DNA from: Sphaerolaimus hirsutus
Lineage: Eukaryota; Nematoda; Chromadorea; Monhysterida; Sphaerolaimidae
NCBI GenBank assembly: GCA_964036195.1
Contig: OZ038451.1
Coordinates: forward strand, 992,001 to 1,056,000
Direction of reading: 5' to 3'
DNA length: 64,000 nt
The stretch's first letter is position 1. The number at the start of each line of letters is the position of its first letter. A program made the position numbers and the translations under genes. The notes beneath the pieces are model-generated. The model saw only the letters and a list, made by a program, of their open reading frames with translations, did not search any database and was not told where the DNA came from. Below are positions 30,101 to 40,900 of the stretch, piece after piece.

Positions 30101-33100
30101 ACCATTCTCTCATAGACTCCTCCCTGCCATGGTGCCATAGGAGTAGTCATGTTCCACTGGATTTGTTGCTGTGAGCAGTAAGTCTGTACTGCTCCACTTT
30201 TAACCATTTCTGACCATTCCTTTCCAGTATTGATGGCCTTGTCAGTGCTTGTGCTGAGCACCTTCTCTGTCAATTTGAATTGCGTCGCATTGTCTGAAAT
30301 CACTGCCTCAGGCTTTCCACGCCTGGCGATGAATCTCCTGACTGCGTTCAGGAATTCCTGTGCTGTCATGTCTAGCACACTTTCCAGGTGAACTGCACGT
30401 GTCACCATACATGTGAACAAACAGATCCACATTTTCCTGTGATCTTTGTCCACTTTGTACCAAACTGGTCCCAAATAATCCAAGCCCGTGTACTGGAACG
30501 GTCTGGCTCTCTGAACTCTGGTTTCTGGTAAATCTGGCATTGGTGGAAGCTGGTACGGCTTCGCTCCCAATTTCTTACAGGTTGGGCAGGTTCTGGTCAT
30601 ATTGTAAATCACCCGTCTGCCCTGTGTAATCCAGTACTGTTGTCTGATTGCTGCCAATGTGTGTTGCACTCCTGCGTGCATCAACTTCTCATGCTGGTCT
30701 CTGACGATCAGCTGAGTCACTGTAGCCGTTGCTGGCAACAGTATGAGTGGCACTGTGACCTCCTGTGGGTCAGTATGCTCCATTCGGCCGTGGCACTTCA
30801 GGATTCCATCCTGATGCATTTGCACATTGAGCCATTTGATCAACTGCTGGTCTGCAGCTGTTTTCTTGCCATTCTGGCTGCCTTTGCTGTGGCCTGTTGC
30901 TAGAATCTCTGCCACTCCTTTGTAATGATTCTGTTGCGTCACTTTGATCCAATATTTCAACGCAATCTCTCTCTCTTCAATACTGATAATTCCCTGTGGT
31001 TTTATTGTACTACAGATACTTTTCATGATTTCTGACAATCCATTCTGACTGTCATTTCTGCTGCGCTTTTTGTGCATCTGTCGCACAAATCTCATCACGT
31101 ATACTGTTGAATCCAGTAACTTTGTCAGTGACGAGAATCTCTGAATCTCAATTCCCAATGGATTGCTTTGCTTGCTTTCGTCAACTTGCACATTGCTGGT
31201 ATCTGGGTCACTGACCACTTGCTGTGTGGCGCCCAGGTAAATTGGACTGGCTTTTGGGAACTTGAGCTCTTCTCTCTTGATTTCTGCCATTACTTCTGGC
31301 GTAACTGGCTCCACTTTCGGCTCTGGCCACTCTCCAATCATTAGCCATTCTGGCCCTTTCCACCACAGGTTACTGCCTTCCAACTCTGACATATTCATGC
31401 CTCTTGTGGCCATGTCAGCTGGGTTCTCCAGTCCTGCGATGTGTCTGATGTGCATGTTCTCTGTCTCACTCTGAATTTTCCTGATTTCATCCAATCTGTT
31501 CTTGACAAAACATGCCAGTGGCTTCGCTGTTGTTAGCCACTTCAGACAACAGGTTGAATCTGACCATACAACTGTTTGACTGAATTTGACGTCCTTGAGC
31601 TCTTTGTGAATAAACTTTGACATTCTGCTGCCGATCAACATTGCTAACAATTCCAGCCGTGGAATTGTCACTTCTGGTTTCTTTGGAGCGAGTCTCAATC
31701 TGGAGTACAGCAGGCTTGACGTGCCGCTGTCATTTTCTGTTTTCTGGCATATGTATGCCGCTGCGCTGTATGCCATTGCTGAGGCATCAACGAAAATGTG
31801 CAGTTGTGCATCTGCACCACTCTGATAATTCAAATTTCTGTTGAACTTGATCTGTCCAACTTTGAGCAATTCTGTCTCTAATTGCTGCCAAATTGCTGTC
31901 TGTTCCTCAGACAGGGGAGTATCCCATTCTTTGGCACTTGGTCCTGAATGCCATAACGTCTGCAAAAATCTCTTTGCTGGCAGTAGGACAGGACTGACAA
32001 GTCCCATTGGATCAAAACATCCCGCAGTCACCTTTGCAACTGTCCTTTTCGTGGGAAGTTTGATTTTCTGGTCAGTTTCTGATAATTGTGATTGCTGAAC
32101 TGTTTTTGGCGTTTTCAGCCACATCTGGTCGCTCTCTGTGTCCCATTTCATTCCTAGGACTGTTGTGACAATTTCCTTGGCTACATCTGACTCTGCCAAT
32201 TGCCAAGTAAAGCTCTTATTGTTACTGTTCCATTCTCTCAGATTCATCTGTGCCTCTGTGAACAGCACTTTGGATTCCTGGTACAATTCGATTGCTTTCT
32301 GCTCTGTGTCCACGCTGAGGATCAAATTATCCACATACAGATTTTCATCGATCAATTTTGCATTTTCTGTGCCAGCTTGATTCAGGTGGTATCTGACTGT
32401 CAACGCTAGCAGCGCTGGGCTGCAGATTATACCAAATGGCACTCTGGCAAATCTGTAAATCTGAATGTTGTCCTCCATGGATGGTTTCGTGGGATCCTTG
32501 TACCACAGAAATCTTGTCACATCTCTGTCACTGTCCTGCAGACTAATTTGCAGAAACGCTTTCTCTATGTCTGCGACCAGGGCGATTCCATGCAACCGGA
32601 ATCGCATCAGCATCCCTACCAGCTGTGGTAGTATCACTGGACCGCGATACATGCACTCATTCAAGCTTGGCATGCCTGGCGGTTTTGCTGAGGCATCATA
32701 TACCTCTCTGACCTTTGTGGTAGTTTTCTCTGGCGTTATCACTGGTTGATGAGGCAAAATATGGAACTTTCTGCCATCCATAATATCCTCTTGAACTTTC
32801 TCGATTACTCCTTGCTCCTCTTGTGCTTTCATGATTGCCTGAATTTTCTCCAGTAACTCTGGGTCTCTCTTGAGCCTGTTGGTGAGGTACCTGAACCTCT
32901 TGAACGCCATTGCTTTGTTATCTGGGAGTTCATGCAAATTTGGTTTGTACATGAACTTTACAGAGTACCGTCCATCTGGGTTTCTCTGTACACTCTCATT
33001 GAATTGCTTGATGGCCTCATCGTCCTCGACGAGGTCTGGCTGGTCCATTATGCCAATGGTATCCAGTCTATCCATGTCTTTGACATTTGGTACAGGAGCA

Positions 33101-35502
33101 ATTGACAACGGTGCTTCCTCATACCACTTTTCTCTCTGAATTTGATGCACAATTGTGTTGACCACCACCGGATATGCACCATCCGTGGTCCATTGATTTC
33201 TGTTGCTCGTCAGCTGCCCACCTCCCATCAGCAATCCCAATTCTGATGGAATGACATACAATCCTGACGGAAGTCTGGTGGTGCTGGTGTTTCTGGACAT
33301 CAAGTCCCAGAAATAATTCAAGCCCACTATAATGTCTGGCCTGAACTTGCATTCAGTCCCTTTTTCCTTGGGAATTCTGTCTGCAAAGTAACTCTCATCC
33401 GGGAAGTACTTCTGCAGGTACTTTTCGTCCTGTTCTGACACAGGCACTTTGATTTGTTCTGTGGTCAACGTCGGCACCACATCAGCCACCATATCAACTT
33501 TCTGGCCATTTCTAAGCCGCATTCTGAATTCCACTTGCTGTACTACTTTATAGTGCGGCTTTTCATTTCCGAATGTGTACACCTGGATGTGGTGTTCACC
33601 TGTACTCTTCAAATTGAGTTTCTTGGCCACTTTCTCTGACATGTATGTTCCCTGGGATCCTGTGTCCAGGAACGCTTGAATCTGTAGTGGTGGCTGTTCA
33701 GGCTCCATCTCTGTATCCATTTCTGAAGCCTCAATCACGGTTCTGGCTGTCATCAACATTGACATATTCCTGTTTACTGACAGGTTCACTGACGTATTTT
33801 GTTGCTTTGTATTTGGTTCTGTAACCACTGTGCTGGATATGGTTTCTGTCTCTACCATTTCTGGTCCAGCTTCTTCCACAGTGACACAATTCACTGTGGC
33901 CTTTCTCTGTTGGCTCTGTGCTGGTCGACCGGCCGTCGGCACAGACTTTCTGCCATTGTTTGCTGATTGCTGGCCATTCTGTTGACCATTCGCTCTGAAC
34001 GCTGGAATTTGCCGTCCAGCGTTTCCATTGCCATTGTCACCAAATTTCTCTGGGCACACCGCAGTGTGGTGCCTATTGGACTTGCAATAGAAACAATTTC
34101 TCGTAAATTGACATTGATTCATGTAATGCCCTCTCTGCAGGCATCTCAGGCATCGCTCTGCCTTTGACAAAATCACTCTCCTTTCTCTGGCAGTTTTGAA
34201 CTTTGGACACTTATCATTAAAGTGTAATTGCTGTGTGTCATTGCAGAACACACACGGCCTCCCAGGATTCATGAATCCAGCCTGTGGTGCACTCTGACCA
34301 TTCTGGATCACAGACATGCTCCCTGTGCTGGTCCTTGGGTTCTCTGGCCCTCTGAATCGATTCCCATTGCCTTGGAATCGATTATTGAATTGCTGTGCGC
34401 GTGGATTATTCCCGAATCCCTGGCGCGATTGCTGAACTGGTGCCTCAGTTTGCTGTGCGTGCTGTACAGCCTCACTGAGCGCTAGCTGCTTGCCAAACAG
34501 CTTTCTGAATATCTCCACCGTCAAGGCTTCCTCAGTTCCCTGTTCCTTCTGGATTTCTCTGAGAACCTCGGGTGGTACTTTCTGTTGCAGCTGGCTCAAC
34601 AGCATTGGATGTTCCACTGATTCACCCAGTGACTCCAACTGCTGGAGCAGCCTTTCAATTGCATCAAACAAAATTCTCATATCCTGACAGGTATTCCTGG
34701 CTTGTCGCAGCTTCATGATATTACTCATCAGCGTGTTTCTGACCACAACTGGCTGGTCATATCTCTTCTTGAGCATTGCAATTGCGGGTGCATAATTCTC
34801 TGCGGTCACACTCAATCCACTGATCATGCCAAATGCTGAGCCTTTCAGCAAGCTCCTCAAGTATGAGAACTTGGAAATGTCCTCCAAATCTGTCCGATTG
34901 TGAATGTGGGATTCGAACATTTGCCACCATGATCGAAATTTGACAATTTCCCCAGTAAATTGTTCCACTTCCAGTTTTTGCAATTTGACGCTTTTTGCTG
35001 TGGTTGCATTGGTTGAACTGGCTCCCTGAACAGCTCCCTGAGCTGTCAAAGCCATCTGGGCAGCCATCTGCTGTATGAATGCTGTATTGACTTCATACAT
35101 GGTATTTCCGCTCTGTTGCTGGATCATGTCTTGCAACTCTTCGATGTACACATTCATCGCTACAACTTTCTGTGTCACCAAGTCTGACATATTTGCATAT
35201 TCCTCATATGAGTCTTGGTATATCTTCTGTTCTTGTTCCAACTGGTCGGGTTCGTCAATGTCCTTGACGATATCCCTCCATGCGTCAAATTGAGTTCTCA
35301 CTGCATTCATTGCACTTTCCAATTTTGCACCCTCCTGTTTGATAGATGCAATCACTCTTCTCATCTCTGTTCTCTTATCATCCTTTGATGCTTCCGCAAA
35401 TAGTTCCAGGTCATATTTGGCAAATTCTCTTGCCAATCTGCTTTCCACCCTGTGCTTTGCTGGCCCCAGGGTCTTTCTGATGTGACCCGTTGGCGAAACC
35501 AT
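27160..35502 (-). CDS. gag-pol-env: BEL-1 Gag-protease-RT-RNase H-integrase-Env polyprotein
   Basis: 2780 residues in one frame from a clear ATG. In order: gag with a helical N-terminus (1-170) and core (about 180-350); zinc knuckles at about 415-485 (CLRCLQRGHYMNQC, CFYCKSNRHHTAVC); aspartic protease FLDTGSQGTYM near 612; reverse transcriptase with LVADIEKAFLQI near 977 and NLYVDNLILSVD near 1057; RNase H with FVDAS near 1238 and WSDST near 1315; integrase with HAGVQH and CPTCKK near 1610-1640, then D (GLDYLGP, about 1672), D (SDNAT, about 1738), E (WQGGVYERM, about 1795); a BEL C-terminal domain (NMPRGAWRMGRI, about 1945). A hydrophobic stretch (about 2060) could act as internal signal for an Env-like region (about 2075-2690, Cys-rich) with a C-terminal membrane segment (GITILVAGIVAAGYLWY) and a 70-residue basic tail. 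Gag and Env would have to be released by proteolysis, since no internal start or stop separates them. Confidence 0.9.
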   Translation of the reverse strand: MVSPTGHIRKTLGPAKHRVESRLAREFAKYDLELFAEASKDDKRTEMRRVIASIKQEGAKLESAMNAVRTQFDAWRDIVKDIDEPDQLEQEQKIYQDSYEEYANMSDLVTQKVVAMNVYIEELQDMIQQQSGNTMYEVNTAFIQQMAAQMALTAQGAVQGASSTNATTAKSVKLQKLEVEQFTGEIVKFRSWWQMFESHIHNRTDLEDISKFSYLRSLLKGSAFGMISGLSVTAENYAPAIAMLKKRYDQPVVVRNTLMSNIMKLRQARNTCQDMRILFDAIERLLQQLESLGESVEHPMLLSQLQQKVPPEVLREIQKEQGTEEALTVEIFRKLFGKQLALSEAVQHAQQTEAPVQQSRQGFGNNPRAQQFNNRFQGNGNRFRGPENPRTSTGSMSVIQNGQSAPQAGFMNPGRPCVFCNDTQQLHFNDKCPKFKTARERRVILSKAERCLRCLQRGHYMNQCQFTRNCFYCKSNRHHTAVCPEKFGDNGNGNAGRQIPAFRANGQQNGQQSANNGRKSVPTAGRPAQSQQRKATVNCVTVEEAGPEMVETETISSTVVTEPNTKQQNTSVNLSVNRNMSMLMTARTVIEASEMDTEMEPEQPPLQIQAFLDTGSQGTYMSEKVAKKLNLKSTGEHHIQVYTFGNEKPHYKVVQQVEFRMRLRNGQKVDMVADVVPTLTTEQIKVPVSEQDEKYLQKYFPDESYFADRIPKEKGTECKFRPDIIVGLNYFWDLMSRNTSTTRLPSGLYVIPSELGLLMGGGQLTSNRNQWTTDGAYPVVVNTIVHQIQREKWYEEAPLSIAPVPNVKDMDRLDTIGIMDQPDLVEDDEAIKQFNESVQRNPDGRYSVKFMYKPNLHELPDNKAMAFKRFRYLTNRLKRDPELLEKIQAIMKAQEEQGVIEKVQEDIMDGRKFHILPHQPVITPEKTTTKVREVYDASAKPPGMPSLNECMYRGPVILPQLVGMLMRFRLHGIALVADIEKAFLQISLQDSDRDVTRFLWYKDPTKPSMEDNIQIYRFARVPFGIICSPALLALTVRYHLNQAGTENAKLIDENLYVDNLILSVDTEQKAIELYQESKVLFTEAQMNLREWNSNNKSFTWQLAESDVAKEIVTTVLGMKWDTESDQMWLKTPKTVQQSQLSETDQKIKLPTKRTVAKVTAGCFDPMGLVSPVLLPAKRFLQTLWHSGPSAKEWDTPLSEEQTAIWQQLETELLKVGQIKFNRNLNYQSGADAQLHIFVDASAMAYSAAAYICQKTENDSGTSSLLYSRLRLAPKKPEVTIPRLELLAMLIGSRMSKFIHKELKDVKFSQTVVWSDSTCCLKWLTTAKPLACFVKNRLDEIRKIQSETENMHIRHIAGLENPADMATRGMNMSELEGSNLWWKGPEWLMIGEWPEPKVEPVTPEVMAEIKREELKFPKASPIYLGATQQVVSDPDTSNVQVDESKQSNPLGIEIQRFSSLTKLLDSTVYVMRFVRQMHKKRSRNDSQNGLSEIMKSICSTIKPQGIISIEEREIALKYWIKVTQQNHYKGVAEILATGHSKGSQNGKKTAADQQLIKWLNVQMHQDGILKCHGRMEHTDPQEVTVPLILLPATATVTQLIVRDQHEKLMHAGVQHTLAAIRQQYWITQGRRVIYNMTRTCPTCKKLGAKPYQLPPMPDLPETRVQRARPFQYTGLDYLGPVWYKVDKDHRKMWICLFTCMVTRAVHLESVLDMTAQEFLNAVRRFIARRGKPEAVISDNATQFKLTEKVLSTSTDKAINTGKEWSEMVKSGAVQTYCSQQQIQWNMTTPMAPWQGGVYERMVGITKKHFKAAVGHRMLTLQELLTLLPEVEAVINSRPISYIYGDVKSLRVLTPKDFLTGEGHIGAPQFDADKDEEFVPRMDNAAKLQKYWETTQQTLDKFWDLWHQEYIPSLRERTQVTHKHGRLTVTQEPKVNEVVLIYEENMPRGAWRMGRIEQLEPSKDGQIRSAKVRTANRNVVSRPLNQLYPLEINSKTMDIPETAVTVKVDLLDPAIVRKHVRNQSSNRDSVPNPAQRNSASDRVLRSATGKTAATTSSLVIGMLCMVLMLTGMSESATLREAGKAYSEVFSRTYVLETSTVRPPSLAAHHGLPPLPSEWPPKSVREMQTYERFKDAIKDHPVEQVISSQSQKYQICTSGRHGHALTVPEEVQCHIPPRNFVKAMKVTLYAQRQIPQKEKAYRCYIRIKEIITHTSFWGAKGITGNFEKYQQVGVVACNYARIHKMFRGTPLVEMEPRVWTTNQTLNVEYSWCCHDKENVVSNFYMEEGTVASLDGKTVISDLQDFSQCRAMMGHCRDHNYGITVWDTENFKHQCAYGRIGRFKSEISGQTIIVSKLQAAYSHSNKTKRPIGSECVPGDTYYTDQGGVFIQFDRREDVPVEWAMPGKIVEARESTISGTLYARLDDRNSKFQFLQHVVREMTQAQFAIVWHQLCQLRKNQLDMLTQLFRIDPTLGIRAMLGRQDVHAEWAGEAIMFWECKEVQPYIVYQTGKVGETCYKYTPMRLDKDGPLWFKSPGSRDLVEKSPEEDCSHTTPHLYRNEHGQWKSAHGMVHVTETPIEMTWKGQWQAFTFDAPHLFTNIVNRATNFMDVRGQIQRLQNLEHVQNQLIDYTADMSLDPRVIRNSIEGIGAGIGQTAAGIGKAYGHYISGVSKGYTNFMGGMLKGPFQVIINTIAMLLGITILVAGIVAAGYLWYNWRIATGKPVIPPCVYTCIWKCIVCPFKCIWLCFRAVRYTIKKSTQRETNYPQRKVRKTELRPAIKRRA

Positions 35503-36709
35503 TTTTGCTGACGAATTTTTTCTTCACTGTTTCTCTTTATAGTGCGTCGCCTGTGACGCTTGGGACGCTTCTCTGCGTCTTTCTGTGCAGTGCTCTGTGC
35601 ACCACGGATTTGTTGTGCCACGCACAATACCAATGCAGTCCTACAGGCCCCTGACGTGTTCTCACGCGTTGACCTTTACTGCACTGGCACCAGGTGTGTT
35701 CCTAAAGCCCCTGACGTGATTGTTTACACGCGTTGACTTCAACACACCGGTCAAATCTTTCTGGACAATAAACAAGTTCTTTGCCCAGCAGTGTGCGCCC
35801 AAAGAGGGTCCGTACACACTCTTTCTGAGTGCTCTGGCGCTCTTTCTGGCACGCCTGTGTGCCTTGTGACTACGTCGGCCACTTGCTTTCCTGAGCGGCT
35901 CCTGTGCCGTTGTGTGCAGTGCTGCGCTTGCCGTGTCGCCCGTGACACTTTTCTGTGCACTCTGGTGCACTTTCTGATTCTGGGCAGTGTTTCTGTACAC
36001 TGCTCTGCAATTGCGCCTGTGCAATGCAGTATTCTGGCACTTCTGTGCTGTCTGATCTGATGGTACCGAGCAGGCACAGCGTGTATATTTGATGGGAGCT
36101 CCGCAAAGCCCCTACACGCTACCAAGTATCCTAATACTTGGTTTTCAAATCCACTCTCTGTCAGCTACAGCCCTCTGTCAGCTACAGCCCTTTGTACACT
36201 GATACCCCTACTTTTGCACTTCCGAGGTATGAGTCCACTCTTACCCAGTGGAGCGAGGGACCTCCGCGAATGCCCAAAACAGCCCTTTGACTAGCGTGGC
36301 TTTGTGGCGATCCTGTCTCCGTCAGGTCACCCTCCCTCGGCATAGGAAGGACGTGCGAGCGGTCACTGGCGTCCGGATGTCCAGGAGCGTCCAGCAAAAG
36401 TTTGACCACCGTCTGACAATGACTCCTTGTCAAATGCCGGTGCCGCCCAGCGTCTAGCACCTTGCTAGAACACTGGTGAAAGCTGCCTGAAATCCTGACA
36501 GGCTTGTCAGAACTCCAGTGTCCTCCGCGCGTGAGCGTAGAACCGCTCCCAAGATGTAGACAGGATTGCCGTGACTCTGGCACAATGCTGTCTGCAAATC
36601 AACAGCCAACGCTCAGCCAAGGCCAATTGATGTTCAGCAGGACTTTTGAAGTTCTGCCAACTGCCGCACAATGTCCGTTCCGGCTTGGTGATAGCACAAT
36701 GTCATGCAA
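35503..36709 (-). other. BEL-1 leader
   Basis: 1.2-kb untranslated leader between the primer site and the gag ATG. Minus-strand frames of 90-130 codons occur in it but resemble nothing. The word TCTG (CAGA in sense) is very frequent, as in the coding region. Confidence 0.6.
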
Positions 36710-36729
36710 TCACCCTGCTCGCTGCGCCA
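36710..36729 (-). promoter_or_regulatory. BEL-1 primer-binding site
   Basis: In the sense of the element it reads TGGCGCAGCGAGCAGGGTGA, directly after the 5' LTR (which ends ATCACA), and is identical to the BEL-2 site. The two elements therefore use the same tRNA despite strongly diverged proteins. Confidence 0.8.
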
Positions 36730-37988
36730 TGTGATGAAGCCACCGAAGTCAGCGTCTTCTACCACCGAATCCGGCAACTCCAAGACCGTAGTGAGAAATG
36801 GCCTTTAGAGTGGTTGATTTCCCGTTGTAGCCGAACGTCCACTTGTCGACAGCCAAGTTGAGTTTATTTCGTGGTTGCGTGTTGAAAGGGGTTCGAAATT
36901 GTTTCAGGTACTTTATTTGATCAGACACAGCCAAATATAAAAGCGCAAAGCCTAGCGAGCTTCCTAGTCGAAGTTTCTATCGCTAGCTTATTTTCGTTCA
37001 GAAGCTTGGGGTCCGCAGACTGAAGTAAAAACTTCCAAAGTAGCTAGGACACGGAAATCATGTATAGAAAAACAGCTACAGTAATTTCCTAATACAAATA
37101 CACAAATAAGTCACAAATGCAACAAATAAACATATCTAGCCGAAACAGTTGCCTCATACTGCGTGGGCATACATTCAAATACTTATGGTAAAGAAATACC
37201 AGGTACAAATTGGGTTAATAGAAAAACTATTAATCTTACGAGGCGCGAAGTCGGCAAACTCGGCCGATTTACTAATTTGCTTCAATTTGTCAGAAAACAT
37301 TGACGCACATTGGAACTAATATAATAGGGTTCGAAAACTGTAAATAGTAGTGCAAATGTTCCTAATGACGTAAATAGAGTAGGGTATATTCGATATAATA
37401 ATAATAATCACTTCCTGGAAACGTATGTTGAATAATCTAACAAAATTGGGACTTATTCGAGGTAAATAGGTATTGTAATTGAGCAGGGTCTATAATACAT
37501 TCAGCTTGAGCAGGGTATTATAATTATGCCTACGCGAAGGGCTTCGTAAATTCATACAGAAAATGCTAGTTACACACAGGGCACTATTTCTCTATTAGGA
37601 CGCTGGCCTAAATAAATACGTGGCACATAAATATTTACAACTTTTGACTTTCCCAAATTGCAAGTAAACCATGTAAATGTATATATAATAATGATCAGAA
37701 AATTACGGTGAGTTGAATGAGCCTAATTTCATATTAATACACCTAATAATAACTTATTTGACCTTTTAACCTAAACATTCCACATAAACCTATCAATAAC
37801 TTATAGAACACTTTCCTAATCGAATATTCTCCATGGGTAAATAATATAGTGCAGGAAATACAATTTGTGTGGTAAAGTAATATAGTGCATAAAATGTAAA
37901 ATAGTGCAAATAAGTAAATGTGCAAATATGAGCCTAATTATCAATTCTCTGTATTTCTTTATCCATCCATTTTGCCACGGTCAGCACA
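36730..37988 (-). repeat. BEL-1 5' LTR
   Basis: 1259 bp; in sense it begins TGTGCTGACCGTGGC and ends GGCTTCATCACA. It would hold the promoter and the polyadenylation site; individual elements were not pinned down. Confidence 0.92.
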
Positions 37989-37993
37989 ACACC
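37989..37993. repeat. BEL-1 target-site duplication ACACC (right)
   Basis: It directly follows the LTR end CAGCACA and precedes the resumed BEL-2 pol frame. Confidence 0.9.
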
Positions 37994-40900
37994 TGACATT
38001 TCACCACATCAATTCATGGTTTCATGCAGTTCACATGCTTCATCAGCTGTTGCTGTTGGCCAAGAGACATTATTTCAATTTCACAGTCTCGAGTCAATAG
38101 GTATCACAGATGATCCATTATCACATGATGATGACAAAGCTGAACAGTTAATTCTGGAATCAATTACTCTCGATCCGGAAACTGGTCGCTATAGCGTAGA
38201 TTGGCCATTCAAATCAACAATTCAAGAATTGCCAACCAACAATGCAGAAGCATTTCGCCGCTTTCTGTCACTGTTGAAACGGTTTCGAAAAGATCCCGAT
38301 TTATTCGCCACATACGCGAAAGTCATCTCTGATCAACTTCACAAAGGTGTCATAGAACCCGTCTATGGTTCACAAGATGGTTTGCAAGAACACATCTTAC
38401 CTCACCAACCTGTCCTCACACCTGGCAGATCGACAACATGTCGAATAGTGTATGATGGTTCTGCAGGCAAGCCAAGTCTCAATAATTGCTTATTTCGAGG
38501 CCCAGTTCTCACACCACTGGCGCTCGGATTAATGCTTCGCTTCAGAGCCGGAAAAGTGGTGTTATTAGCAGATATTGAGAAAGCATTTTTACAAATTGCT
38601 CTTCACCCAAAATCACGCGCTTTCACAAAATTTTACTGGCTACGTGATGACACCATTCCATCTCATGAAGACAATATTCAAATGATGCAATTCACAAGGG
38701 TGCTGTTTGGTCTCACATGCAGTCCATCCATTTTGTCAACTGTTATCAAATATCACCTAGAAGCGGAATTAGCTCACATGCATCCCGCTGAAACCAATGA
38801 ACGAATGAAACTGGAGCTGTTGCTCAACAGCATTTACGTTGATAATTTAGTTATCAGCGTAGATGATGACAAATACGCAATACAGCTCTATCGTTTAATT
38901 AAAGCTGTTTTTGCCAGAGCAAATTTCAACATGCGCGAATGGATGACAAATTCGCCTATGGTCTCGGAGAAAATCAAACCCGATGACCTCAACCCGAAAA
39001 AGTCACAATATATCAAAGTAATGGGTCTCGTTTACGATCACATTGAAGACACCATTGCGGTGCCAGCTCCCAAGAAAGATTTCACGCTCATTGTCACAGC
39101 CACTCGCCACAATTTAAATAAATTGCTGGCTTCAACATACGATCCTATTGGCGTCACAGCACCCGCGTTATTTCGGTTGAAATTTCGCGTGTCACAAATA
39201 ATTCAAAGGTGCAATATCACAACCTGGGATGAACTCATTGAAGACCCAGAGGCGGATGACTTACTGGACGATTTAAAACGACATCTCTCGTCCATAAGTC
39301 AAATCAAATTCCCGCGCTCATTTCATTCTTTTGGCATCGATGTCAAAGCTGTCACAAGGCCATTAGAATTACATGTGTTTTGTGATGCCTCAAAAGATGG
39401 ATACGCCGTTTGCGCTTATTTGCGTCAAAAAGCGATTTCACCTGACGAATACGGTTATGAAGATGACCGATATTTTAGTGGTTTTCTCACAGCTCGCACA
39501 AAACTAGCCCCACTTCCGTCAAAACAAGGTCAACCCCTCACAATCACACGCTTGGAATTGCTAGGTGTCACAATTGGAGCACAGCTCATCGATTATTTAC
39601 ATCATGAACTCGTTGAGCTGGGTGGATGGAAAATTCACAGTAATTTCCTCTGGACCGATAGTACAGTTGTCATCGGCTGGCTATATACCGCAAAGCCGCT
39701 GGCTACTTTTGTTAACAATCGGGTCACAAAAATCCATTCACTAATGTCAAAACATTGCATTCAAATTTGCAAGGTTGCTACAAAAGACAACCCAGCCGAC
39801 ATTGCGTCACGGGGTTGTACTTTTGATCAACTAATGATCGAAACAATGTGGTTTACCGGACCCACATTTTTAGCTGAACCTCTCACATCAACCATGCTTG
39901 ACATTTCGCAATATCAAGCGCAACCTGTCACAGAAGAACTTGCGAAAGGCGACACTCACATCAGTCGACCTTTATATGCTGGAGCAGTAACTTCACAACC
40001 TGTTTCACAGCCTGATTCACAACCAGCTAATGCTCTTGCACAGCAAGTACCTATCAACTTGGACCCCAATTTGTCACAAAATGTCACTCCTCAAAATCCG
40101 TTTGTCGAAAGTCGACAACGTCACATCCCTTCAAATCCATTCGAAATCGACATTCGACGATTTTCTACACTGTCAAAATTGTTGCGTACTGTCGTATATC
40201 TACTTCGTGTCAAAACATATTGGCTAAATCGCTCTATGCATAAAGCTGCAAAGCGCGAAAGCGAATATTTATCAAAACCCATCACACAAGCTGATTTAAA
40301 CGAAGCATTTAGACATGTATTGCGCATTTCACAAGCAGAGGAATGTGCCAGTTGCATTTCACAAGCGCAACTTGGCAAACACCACATGCTCAAATGGGAC
40401 GCGTGGAATAATTTATTATATTGTGTCACGCCTGTGTCTCACAAAGAACACCGAAACCCTTCGTTGTTTTACTACCTGCCAAAGACCGGGTGGTTAACAA
40501 CACTAGTGGTTACTCATTTTCATGAGCTTGCTGGTCACAGTGGCATGCTTCACACTTTAGCAGATTTACGCAAACACTGCTGGTTGTCAAGTGCCAAACA
40601 GGTAGTTGCAAAAATTTTGCGGAAATGTGTCACATGCCGCAAAGCGGAAGGAGGTCCATTCACATTACCTGATTTTCACACATTACCTGTCACTCGAACT
40701 CAATCACAAATCAAGCCATTTCAACATATTGGCATTGATTATATGGGACCGTTAGTTTATTCACAGAACGGAACCCGTCACAGTCAACACATTTTGTTGC
40801 TAACATGCTTCAGCACACGCGCCATTCATTTAGAGTCAACCAATAGTGTCTCGACAGCCGACACAATTATGGCTCTAAATCGTTTTATTTCACGTCGAGG

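Larger units (their letters stand above)
25499..37988 (-). mobile_element. BEL-1: intact-looking BEL/Pao retrotransposon with env-like domain
   Basis: 12.5-kb element on the minus strand, inserted in BEL-2 pol. LTRs of 1259 bp (5' at 36730-37988, 3' at 25499-26757) differ at about three positions seen by eye, so it is very young. They begin TG and end CA in the element's own sense. A primer-binding site, a 1.2-kb leader and one uninterrupted 2780-codon gag-pol-env frame lie between. Target duplication ACACC. With all catalytic motifs visible and no stops, it may be an active or recently active copy. Confidence 0.92.

Noticed and set aside
35662-36125. Open frames in the BEL-1 leader
   Set aside because: They have no similarity to gag, end before the gag ATG and overlap each other; treated as untranslated leader.
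38016-38018. ATG at 38016 as a true start of a separate BEL-2 pol gene
   Set aside because: The frame is continuous with 25398-25498 across the BEL-1 insertion, so this ATG is an internal methionine.
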